Assembly: GCA_013365325.1 (NCBI GenBank)
Contig: JABVXV010000265.1
Location: 24,256-88,255 of the forward strand
Source of the DNA: Dipetalonema caudispina
Taxonomy: Eukaryota > Nematoda > Chromadorea > Rhabditida > Onchocercidae
Length of the DNA stretch: 64,000 bases
Reading direction: 5' to 3'
Shown here: in pieces, positions 53,327 through 64,000 of the stretch
Layout: every line of letters starts with the position of its first letter
How positions within the stretch are numbered: the first letter of the stretch is position 1
Notes under the pieces: model-generated
Databases searched by the model: none
What the model was told of the DNA's origin: nothing
Seen by the model: only the letters and a program-made list of their open reading frames with translations
Position numbers and translations under genes: made by a program

Positions 53327-55870
53327 ATAATATACATTCCATTTGGTTTAGTACAATTCTTCGATATAAAATGGATTAATTGTTTGAAAGAATTTTAATT
53401 TCCCAAATTAATCATTCATTTTCATCTAATGTTAACTATTTTTTGCTATAATTTCATTGTAATTTTCACTTCTTTGCTTATTATCAATCAATAATTTTAA
53501 CAAATTCATTTTAAATTGTAATTATTATCTATAGGCATAGAAGTAATTAATCATTTCTTATTGCATTTATTTCTCATATATTCAATAATTATTGTATATA
53601 CTTGACATTTGTCTTCAGTCTTATTCCTGCCATTCTTTTTTAAATCATTTATCTTCTCTTTTGAAAGAATAAGAGAGAAAATGAGAAAGAGAGAAGAGAG
53701 GGAGAGAAAAAAAAAGAGAGATTTTTCATAAATTTTAAAATGCTTAATCACTTAGCTAATCATTATCCCTCGTTTTTTCATATATTTATTAGCCATCTTT
53801 GTTGTAGTATTACTATTATTGATACGAATATTTTTTTTGGTCTACCACTTTCGGGAATTTTTCACTATCCATTTATTCAATCAATTTATTACAATTAATA
53901 TGAGAAAATAAAAAAACAACAAATTAAAATATAAAAATAGCACATTTAACCTAATCATATCAGTAATGATTAGGAAATATTTCCGTTTACCATGTATGAC
54001 AATACTGCCTTTATTTTCATATTAATTTTAATAATTTTTAATGATAGAAAAGGTACTAATTAATTATATGATTAATTAAATGGAAATTTTCTACATTTCC
54101 ATTAAATTTTATCCCTTCAACATAATAAAAAAATGGAAAGTTGTCATCAGGCATTACTTTTCATTACATCTCCCTTCTCCCCCTCTCTTTTCTCGCTCTC
54201 TCTCTCTCTCCCTACCTATTTTCTTCCTCTCTTTTTCACATTTATTGAAATTCCATTTGTTTCAAATTGGAATTATCGATACCACCTGTTGTGTATTGCA
54301 ACAATTTCCTTTACTGGAAATAATGATCTTCATCATACTGTCTACCATATTTGGCTCATTTATTATCTGATCTGATATATTTCTTCCCTCGTTCATTTCA
54401 TCTTTTTAGTTGCTTCATAATGTGTATCTCAGCATTAATTTACTCCATATGATGCTCAATCAATCAATCAATCAGTTATCGATTTTTACTAATCATATCA
54501 TTATGATATAAATTACGCTGAATCATCGATTACTCATCCAATGGATAAATTAAAATATCATTTATTTAAACATTTAATACATTGGTATGATCGAAACTGA
54601 TATGTAAATTATGTTATTTATATAAATACATATTGTGTATCGAATGTTCCAATAATATTTCCGTGATTTTTATATCTTAACATATAATTTGAAAAAATTT
54701 AAGTAAAGTAAACAATATCATAATGAGTATTATCATCGATGATAAAGAAATCCAATCATTGGAAAATAGTAATAAGAAAATTAAAATAAGAAATTGTACA
54801 TTAGCATGAAACTAACAATAATGAAGTCAATTTGCTTATCACTTATGCTAATATTTATTTTGAATAATTCGACGAGTAAACTAAATTTCATTTGTAATTA
54901 AATGATAATCATTAATGAAATCATCTAATTTCTCCATCCTTTTTTTTTTTTTATAATTTCATTCAAACTGTTCAAATGTTTATGGACAGAATTAGATAGT
55001 ATAATGGCATGAGAGTTATAGAGATTAATAAAGTGTGCGAAATATTATATTGCCAAAGATTGAGAGAATTCTGGTTAAATTAGATTAAAAGATAATACAG
55101 ATTGATATATGAGTTAAATAGTGCAATAATTTGAACTCTAATAGTAATTGAATAAAGTCTACAAAGTAATATTTTATTAGGAATAGTAATTATTGTAATT
55201 AAAGATGAAATAGTTAGGATAAATGAGAAGACATTAGAGATTGATAAGAATTGGAAGAAATGATAGTTAAATAGGCTTATGTACAAATTGCTAATATGTT
55301 AGACAATTTCAAACTTCTTAAGGATTTTTTAAAAAATATTTTCGGATTTCCAGGTTATTTTACTTATTTTTCTATTTTTTTTTTAGAGTAAGAGGATGAA
55401 TGAAGGAGTAGAAGAATAAATACTGCAATTATTTAAAATATTCTTCCAAAGATAGTGATTATTTTGATTTTATAGTGAACTATAGTAAGTTACCAGTTCC
55501 GGAATCTATCATGATTATTCGAAAGAATTTATGAAGTACTACTTTGGAAGATTAAAATCAGTTCTCAGGATATATTAATCAGTTGTAAATCATTCTTGAC
55601 TTGAATAGTAGGACGATTAGGAATAATATATTGTGTTGGATAATGAATGGATATTATTCTGATTTTATGCTTAAACTATCTCATTAATGAAATATTACTA
55701 ATTTAGAATAAATAGACCATTGTGTTGTTTTCTTAACTATTTTATAATTTTTATATGATTAGTTCCAATTAGCAGTGTGTTTTTAATTAAAAACATCTCT
55801 TGAAATTACGTCATGCTAATTAAAGTCTTTCGCTCCTTTATTCTTTGTCAGAGTCCTTTCTACTGCATTT

Positions 55871-56187
55871 ATAATTAGAAGTAGTCAAATTGTAAGTATC
55901 ACTAGCTTAAACTGCGCAGCAGACATGTACCAAGTATTCACATAAGATTCATTTGCTAATTACACTCATCGATAGAATAATTCAAGTCTGAAGTAGCATT
56001 GTGGAACAAGTATGCTTCACCTCCATCAGTTACAATATAAATTAAGCAAACTATGTATAAACTATTGGTTTCGGTTAGGTAACCAAGTAATTAAGTATAA
56101 ATGCATTAATTAGAAATAAGAAATTGACGTGCGTGAACTTGAAAATTACATGAAGTATAATTAAAAGTAGTCAAATAGTAAGTGTCA
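55871..56187. repeat. Pair of dispersed 31-bp direct repeats
   Basis: Copies at 55871-55901 and 56157-56187 differ at three of 31 positions and share the core AAGTAGTCAAAT. The intervening DNA is not repetitive. Confidence 0.7.
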
Positions 56188-56550
56188 GAGCAAATAACTG
56201 AATTGGTGGTAAATGAATGAAGATATGACTAATTTCAATGAAGGAAAGATTGATTATTAAAGATTGATATTCTCTTTATGTTGAAATTTCGATTTCAATT
56301 ATACGATTAATGCCTCCAACTTCTGGTTGGATATTATTTTACGGAATAAATAACTGTGTTACAAATTATTACTGGTTTGTCTTTGCTGTGACTACATGAT
56401 GTGGTAGATAAGGTCTTTTTTTTTCTTACTTTGTTTTATATTATGTGTTTTAGACGTTGGACAAAGAGTTCTGTGAAATTCATTCATCAACATGTTATTG
56501 CGTTTGTATTCGAATGTAGGAGAAATGCTATTCTTCTTTTTACTAAAATT

Positions 56551-56564
56551 CAATTTACTTTCAG
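56551..56564 (+). promoter_or_regulatory. Probable trans-splice acceptor of dlg-1
   Basis: CAATTTACTTTCAG ends at 56564, leaving a 55-nt leader before the ATG at 56620. It has strong nematode 3' splice consensus. An upstream untranslated cis-exon is the alternative. Confidence 0.5.
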
Positions 56565-56619
56565 TTACTGGTTAACAGAATTGTTAGAAAGTGGCGTTTA
56601 AACATTGACTGGCACGGAT

Positions 56620-59600
56620 ATGCCTGTTCGTAGAGCAGGAGGTTTCTTCCATTTATATATATATATGTTTTTTTTTTTGATTTTGTTAAATCATTTTGAA
56701 TGATAGGAATTATTGAATGAAAAGAGTTATTTATAATGTCATATTGAATCATTTCATCTACAGTGGTGAAAATACGGCATATTTTTGTGAACGGAAAAAA
56801 TTTCAGAAGCGCATCGCGCACTGGAACAACTTGAGGAATATCATGCCTCATTGGTAAGTGCTAGTTCGGCAGAGTTAAGACGACAAATCGAAAAACTTAT
56901 CAACAACTTCAAGGGAGCTCTTTTTCAGTCGTTAATAGGTATAGTTGTTCTACTGCAATAATTTTATTTCGAAATATTTTTTTTAGAAGAAAATTCCAGA
57001 AATTCTTAGTAATTTCTTCTAAAAATTTCGTCCAGCGAAATTACGATAACTTTCCGTTTCATTTATTTCCATTCATTTATAATTCATGATAATCGTGCAT
57101 ATTAATTTTTTTTATATTTCTCAACATGTTATTCTAATATTTACTCAATGATGGGAATAAATTTGATCCAAATTTGTGGTTTTTTATGTCAAGATAAATG
57201 TGAAGAGATTGTGAAAGTTTAACAACAAATTCCACCGAAACAGATAATTGATAAAGCGTTTTCTTCTTTTTGTAATCCAAAAACTCCGAGTAAATAGCAA
57301 CTGTAGATTCTTATACAATTCATTCCCTTGGTGATTAATTAGTTAAGCCCTTCCATAATGCATGTCATGAAGGGTGCAAGCTTTCGTTTCTTCCAAGAAA
57401 TGTCTATTTTGTTGCTTTAAAACGCGGTGATAGGTTATGTATAATATTTTGAAGATATCCAAGAACTGTATGAAGACACACTATTGAATGAACGGAAAAG
57501 TCTCGACCAAAAGGCATATGAAACACGGAAAATTGCTCAGCGTTGGGAAACAAATCCTCCATTTGGACGTATAAATGCGCCACTTGCTTCACTGGTAAAT
57601 TCGTCCAGTTTTTTTTTCGGAAATTTCGTTATTTAATGGTAGTTCATACGTTGAATATTGCATTCAGACATTCAGGTATGATAAAAGTATCAGAAGCTAT
57701 TCGGATGTTACGTGTCATAAATGAAGCATCTGTGAAGAGTATTACGAATTATGGGTTACAAATACAAAATTTCATTTATTCCAGGATTCCAGCCTTCATT
57801 ACGGTGATCAAACTATTCCGTACACAAATGGTGCTGAATACAATGTGCAATCGTATTCATTACGTGAACAGAGGAAACAGTTTGTGAGCTTTTTGTTGTT
57901 TATTCTAATTAACTTTATATTTTATCTCTGTTGATTCTATGAGTAAGGATTTATCTAGGAAATGTGTTATACTAGTTAGATTAAATACAACCACTTTTAT
58001 GATACCGTTTAGTGAATTATGGTTCGATTCTGTTCATTTCAATCAAGCTGTCATAGGAAAATACGGTGAATTGTATTACCGGATAGGTCTTGAATATATT
58101 TTGAATAATTAAGTTGAAAAGTCTTGAATATATCTTGAATAATTAAGTTGAAGATAAAACCAACATTGCTGATTGCTTCAAAAATATAATGTTTACGATT
58201 TTCTTTCAGTCTTCGGGAGATGGTTGGCGATCCACGGAAAGAATTACCCAAATGACTCCAACAGGCCAAATGGTCACAACCACTGTAAGATTTTGAACCG
58301 AATTTAAATTTCTTTTTTTTTTAATCTTTCACTTTCTTGGTTGAAATTACGGACATTTTCCCTGAATGATACTGAAGGAAGAGGTGTAGAAGCAATAGCT
58401 ACTTCAATTTTCTTTGTTTTATGATTTTACTTTTTTTTCAATCTGTGCGTGTCTTTTTAATATTGTATATGATATGCAGTGTTTGATGAAATTACCAGTG
58501 ATATAAATCATTAATAGTATCATTCATTCCTCGACAGCTGTCCACATTTTATCTCCACTGTTCTCTTCTATACATTCAAGATCACTTTATCGCTATCTTT
58601 CTTGGCTCGATGGAGTTGCCAGGGAGAGAAGGATGAATGAAATAGTTGACAGAAGTAGTAATTTGTTCCCTGATTGAACAAGATTTTATTTAAATCAGAG
58701 AGCCTTTCGATATTACTATGAGGAAAAGATTCCATTATAGCTGTTGAGTATTGATATATTTTTCGAAGTTTAATAGGTAAACAGTTTCAGAAATGATGTA
58801 TCAAAGATTCACATCACATTTCATGTTTAATCCTCAAAAGAAGAGGACTGGTATTGTAACTGTCTTCTATATGATTTACGCATGACAGTTCGAAAAATCC
58901 TTAGAATTTGGGAACCAGATTAATGCGATCTGTGACGGTAGACATTTCATGAACCTTGCTCTGTTCATTATGATTCATGCCTTATCCGAAATATGTTACT
59001 CAGCTGAGCAAGTGCTTGAATTTTTGCAGACGAACGGCTTAATTGATAACGATGGTATAGAGTGGGAAATTGAGGAAGTTGTTCTGGAGAAAGGTCACAC
59101 CGGACTTGGTTTTAGTATTGCGGGTGGCCTTGATCAGCCGTATATCGATGGAGATCCTTCAGTCTATGTTACAAACATCATACCTGGTGGAGCTGCAGCT
59201 GCTGACGGACGGATGAAGTAAGCTATCGAACAGTTTTGTATAAGACAACTATATATTAGCCGTTTTTGACTTTGACTTTCAAATCAAGCTTTAAACAATG
59301 TAGAAAAAATGTAAATTACCTATGCATAATAAACGTGTTATATTGAAGGATTCAAGACATTATCATGAAAGTAAACACCACTGACTGTACAAGGGTACCA
59401 CATGAGACAACAGTTAACGCTTTGAAAAATGCCGGAAATGTTGTGCGATTGGTTAGCTTTTACCATTTAATTTTGTCATAATGAAATAAATGATATAATG
59501 AAAACTGGTGGCTAAAATCCTGAATTGATTATTTAGTGATCAGCTTCAATGAAGAATTAATATATTTCAGGTTTTAAAACGGCGCCGTTCAGGACGTGAA

Positions 59601-62600
59601 AGTGCTGATCTTAGGGGAAGCATCATATCGCCGTATATTTCACCATTACATGATGGATCATCTATCTCAATTCTACCGCCACCAGTTCCACCAGCTCACA
59701 GTTCTTACACCAATATTCCTATACAGCGGTCGTTACGTGAAATCGAAAGATTGGAGCGAGTTCCAGGTGCCCAAAAAATTGAATTGTTTAAGGTATGGTG
59801 CTTATCCATTGAAAGAGCTTTATTCGAATGTGATATAATTTGTAGTCCTATATCATATTTTATATTTTTTTTTTCTTTTTTGTACGCTATAGGGAGCAGA
59901 ATTAATAACTTAACGGATGGAAACTCGTATATGGTCATAAGTTCAATAAATCATTTCTCCATCATTTGAAAATGAAACATGAGATAAAGGAATTCAAAAG
60001 CATTAATCGTGTATCGGCAATATCCAGCTGAAAACAGTACTTTGTTTTTATTCGAATGTTCATTTAGGGTTCGAAGGGACTTGGTTTCAGCATAGCTGGT
60101 GGAGTAGGTAATGAGCATGTGGCTGGTGATACTGGCATTTATGTAACGAAGATTATCGATGGTGGAGCGGCATATCATGATGGTCGGTTGAGAGTTGGCG
60201 ACAAACTTTTAGCTGTAAGATTTTTTTCACAGTAATTTTCAGAAAGCGTTTATAAGGAATTCCATATTGTCATTGCCTCTCTGACATGTGGTTTTTTACT
60301 TAACTGTCTTTCATTAATTCACTAATCACCGATCATCTTCTATCCATATCTTGTGAATAACCTAGCTGTTTTTAATTTTCCGTAATGTATTTAAGACCAA
60401 ATGATAATTACTCTTAATTTCTCGTGTTATTAACCTAAGGATAAGATTTATATTATTAACTCTTGCGTGAATGCATCACTTTGAAATTAGAGAGTAAGGT
60501 TTATAAATAACAGATCGATCTGTAGTGGAAGTAGTTGTCATACTCAGTTTTTTACTTCTTTTTTGTTATTTTTATATTATATGTGAATACCGAATGGCAG
60601 TCTTTGTATTTGTAAGCGAAGCGTTTTCCATATCTTTAAAATTATAAGACAGTCCATTTTAAGGTTGATGATGTGATTCTCGAAAATGTTACGCATGAAT
60701 TTGCTGTGAATACGTTGAAACAAACGGCTTCTAAAGTAACTCTGGTTTATTTGAAAAACCCACATCCAGAATTGTTACCAAGTTTTGACGATAGTGGTCG
60801 CTCAATTGGTGCTCCACCCACTCCCGCTCGTTCCGGTAAGTTTCAGTGATGTTCTTTCATTTCGGTGGGTATATCTTCGGGTTGATCATCTGCTGTTGAA
60901 TAGATCAAATTGACGATAGTGATTAAGCAGTATCGTTAAAGTATCACTTTTCAGGATATTCAATTTGTATTTTAAATATTCAACTGATTCCAACTCTAAA
61001 CATACCCTTTGCTTCGTGAGAACGGGTATTTTTCCCGGGGAATAAAAATATATTGCTGGAAGCTTTAGACAACTCAAGAAGATATTGCCCGAATTATCGA
61101 TACATGACCGGTTTATGCATTAAGCAGACTGCTTAATGCGACTGGTATATTCACCACATTTTTTTGTCGCTAAATGATGGTGCACTGTAGACTTCTTATG
61201 ATTAACTCAAAATTGACATGAAACATTTTACTTTTTCAGCTGCTTCGCTACATCATGATTCATTTGACACTCAACAATCATTCCATACAATAGCACAGCA
61301 AGAGCTACCGTTAGGTCCACGTGCCGTGCACCTTAATCGTGGAATGCAAGGATTAGGTTTTAATATCGTTGGTGGAGAAGATGGAGAACCGATTTATATC
61401 AGCTACGTTTTGCCTGGTGGTGTGGCTGATCTTTCTGGAAACGTAAGAAAGGTATGTCATTTTAGGAAAATTAATTTATTATTTCATTCTAAATGTGTGT
61501 TGCGTACTTCAAGATATTAAGATCTTTGTAAGTTTGAGCATTGCTCGATCACAAATGACATACGATTTTGAATCATTGTCTTAAAATTTCAGGGTGATGT
61601 ATTGTTGCAAGTAAACGGTGTCAATTTGCGAAATGCAACCCATGCTGAAGCAGCTCGTGCATTAAAGGAAGCTGTCAGTCCTGTGGCTTTAACATTACAG
61701 TATCGACCACAAGGTATTATCTTAAATATATAGCATTGTCGAAGTTCCTTCAACCTCTGCCAGGTTACTTTCCCGACTCTAGATAGTTTCGTCTGTAGAT
61801 ATCATGTAGGGTGCTGTGCTAAATCTAAGACATTGAAACTTATTTTCCACTTAAAAGGACATATATGGAATCTAGCATAGAAACTAACACTAAAAGGTGA
61901 AATCCATAATAATAATAATCTGCTAAATAACCATTCTTGAAATTATCTTTCATTTGTAGTGTTTTTCAAATTAAATTAAAAAGTTGTCTAAGCTAACAAT
62001 TGTTGCCCTTTACAACTCCTATTGTTGCAGAGTATGGACAATTTGAGGCTAAAATTGATCAACTTCGTCGAGATTTGATGAGCGGTGGAGCGATAACTTT
62101 TGGTGCATCACGTAAAGAGCTTTTCGTCAGGTACTATTAGAATATGTCCGTAGTGTAATTTTTGTTTTCCAGGATGTGATGTCAATTCATGACTTTGTCT
62201 AATTTTTGCAGAGCTATGTTTGACTATGATCCAGCACGCGAGGCAGGTGTTCCACATCGTGCCTTACCTTTCTTTTATGGTGACATTTTACATGTTACGA
62301 ATGTTGCGGATGATGACTGGTGGACAGCACGATTGGTTACGGAAAGCGGTGAAGAAGGTATGGAAGGAGTTATTCCATCCAAAAAGAGAGTTGAAAAGAA
62401 GGAGCGACAACGGAGAAAACAGGTAAACGGTGCTCTTTACACGAAATTCGTTTACGGATATGTGTGTGAGTGAATTCTTTTGCGGTTCATTTTCATTTGG
62501 TTAAGTTTAGAGGTAGTGCGCCATTTCTTCCGATTTCAGGCTTATTTTTTATTTTCTTTTTCGTATTTGTTGACTAAGGTTTCATGAAGATGGTTAGACT

Positions 62601-64000
62601 TTGAAGAGTTGAGCTTTTACATTTCCTTATATTTTATAATAGATTTTAAGTTGTAATTGAGTTCTTTTATTCGAATGTGTGGGGATAAGGATTACTTTTT
62701 TAATAAAGTGCTCAAATCGGAATGAGCTGAGTTTTTTATTTCCGTTAAATTTCTCCTAGACTTCATTTTTCGAAGTCAACTGCTTTAATATCAGAAATTA
62801 TACATGGAATCTTTTGTGAATATAAAATATTTCGTCAAAAATTGTCATTTCAAGGTTCGACGATTTTTTCAGGTGAATTTTAACGCTGGTAGTCAAAGTC
62901 TTCCTCGAGGTATGGATGGACGTCGTGGTTCACGTTCACAACTATCATTTTCGCGTAAATTTCCATTCGTTAAGAGTACCGATAAGCTTAACGAATTTAC
63001 CGATAATGAGCGTAAGTTCTACAATTTCCGGCATAATTAATCACTTTTCTGAGCGTTTCCAAATATGAAACTGCAAAAGTTTCCTTTGTTCTTGGCATTT
63101 ATTACTAAATATGACGCAATAGATAAATGAGATACCAGCAGACTTAAAAGAATTAAAATTTAATTTTTGCATACCTTAATGGGCAAATGACGAGAGTTGT
63201 ACTGTGAGGAAAGGTAATTTTTTTGTGTAGTTTTGTCAAGCAGTGGATGATATATTATTTGCTTTGACTATTTTGTTGAATCATAGTCGTTCCAGCTGAA
63301 GCTCCCGAAACCTTGGTTTTTCCTTTGGAGTGTACTTCTGAGATAGATAGGGTAGTGTCTTTTCTTAACTGAATTTGGACAAAAATGATAACTTTTATTC
63401 ACCGTATCACTATGAGATTTCCTTAGATGGTACAACTTATACATCGTATACTACAAGCGATAGTGATTACTGTAAGTTTATTCGTGGTCTGCCGTGTGCA
63501 GTGTCCGTTTTTTATTTGTTACATGATTAACAGTATTTACTAATTCATAATGTTTTTTAACGAAAAGAACTGTGAAAAGTTGAAAATCTAATATATTTGA
63601 ACCATTTAATCCAATTACCTCATATTGTTATGCTCTTTAATTGCGGAAATAGCTGCAATTTCATGACTTTTTTCAAGTCAAGATGTAGAAATCTGTGTTA
63701 TTCTGTTTATTCCGTTCCCCCGAAGATGAAATTTCTTGTTTACTTTGCAAATATTGCACAGATGGTTATTTCGATTCGAGTTTGTGAAGTAGTAATAGCT
63801 TTTGAAAACACTAATTTCACTTTCATATTTTAGTTGGTGCAAGTGAAGATCCGATCATGTCATATGTCGCTGTGGAACGTCAACAAAGTGATTTTTACTC
63901 TTAGTTTTGTTATCTAAATTCTAATTCTTTTCACCGATAGATGAATTCTTGCTGGTAGAGTGAAAACTTCCGCTATTTTATTCTGGCTACAGGTGTCAAA
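56620..64000 (+). CDS. dlg-1: Discs large MAGUK scaffold (DLG-1), N-terminal through hook region; 3' end outside window
   Basis: Nineteen exons, in phase: 56620-56641, 56807-56938, 57455-57594, 57785-57883, 58210-58284, 59030-59217, 59349-59451, 59571-59792, 60068-60214, 60664-60835, 61240-61451, 61593-61713, 62031-62130, 62212-62422, 62873-63011, 63287-63331, 63427-63471, 63834-63887, 63993-64000 and onward; about 745 codons. Domains: L27 at residues 8-60 ([15 protein letters not shown]); PDZ1 167-255, PDZ2 321-410 and PDZ3 461-544, each with a GLGF carboxylate-binding loop; SH3 about 578-645 ([26 protein letters not shown]); then a basic, Ser-rich hook. The linker after PDZ1 has a proline run (LPPPVPPAH). 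DLG proteins organise epithelial junctions and synapses; in C. elegans DLG-1 works with AJM-1 at apical junctions. The guanylate-kinase-like domain must follow beyond 64000. The donor of exon 16 (GTACTT) is the least certain junction. Confidence 0.95.
58087..58154. repeat. 34-bp tandem duplication in a dlg-1 intron
   Basis: Copies at 58087-58120 and 58121-58154 differ at only two positions. They lie about 55 bases before the acceptor of exon 5. Confidence 0.9.

Larger units (their letters stand above)
42755..56550. other. Gene-poor intergenic region
   Basis: About 14 kb with no supportable coding exon. ORFs are AT-driven (43774-43980, 47675-48073) or lie in a C-rich tract (51389-51911) or in CA repeats (52986-53234). 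It includes trinucleotide-rich DNA at 44160-44235, a TTC run near 45143-45161, a CAAT repeat at 54459-54474, the hairpin and CA tract listed separately, and diverged 31-bp direct repeats. Distal or upstream dlg-1 exons could hide here. Confidence 0.5.

Noticed and set aside
58015..58060. tRNA-like GTTCGATTC T-loop word
   Set aside because: No matching acceptor, D-arm or anticodon stem nearby, and it lies within a dlg-1 intron.
1..64000. Laterally transferred Wolbachia or other bacterial DNA, common in filarial genomes
   Set aside because: Every supported gene has spliceosomal introns and a metazoan family, and no long bacterial-type ORF is present.

Overview
This is a 64 kb stretch of AT-rich nuclear DNA from a eukaryote, most likely a nematode and probably a clade III (filarial-type) worm. 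The evidence is short coding exons with GT..AG introns, 3' splice sites of the TTTCAG/TTTAG type, probable spliced-leader acceptors a few bases 5' of start codons, abundant microsatellites and homopolymers, a nematode-like RPL5, and a DLG-1-type MAGUK. No bacterial gene, rRNA, tRNA, CRISPR array or autonomous transposon was found. Species is not assigned.  Layout: (1) 80-19550, minus strand: the 5' part (14 exons, about 734 codons) of a large gene with a signal peptide and about 18 tandem EGF repeats, several carrying calcium-binding, O-glucose and O-fucose signatures as in Notch-type receptors. Its introns reach 4.4 kb and hold only low-complexity sequence, and its 3' part lies outside the window. 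(2) 19551-30954: 11 kb without a supportable gene; microsatellites, long poly-T runs and a short ATGC palindrome. (3) 30955-32951, minus strand: complete ribosomal protein L5 in six exons (295 aa), with a trans-splice acceptor just before the ATG. (4) 34012-39256, plus strand, divergent from rpl-5: a gene I reconstruct as 17 exons and about 736 aa, of no family I recognise, with a structured N-terminal half and an acidic, serine-rich tail. (5) 40490-42708, plus strand: complete Mpv17/PMP22-family membrane protein, five exons, 204 aa. (6) 42709-56563: about 14 kb gene-poor region with CA repeats, a 20-bp-stem hairpin and one C-rich tract. (7) 56620-64000, plus strand: dlg-1 / Discs large MAGUK (L27, three PDZ, SH3, hook); the window ends just where the guanylate-kinase-like domain should begin.  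The five genes are independent transcription units, not an operon: spacing is large and strands alternate. The best candidates for something undescribed are the unassigned 736-aa protein and the EGF-repeat receptor, including a half EGF module in its middle. Exon coordinates were derived by hand from reading frame, splice consensus and phase; every junction in a reported model keeps frame, but none has transcript support here.
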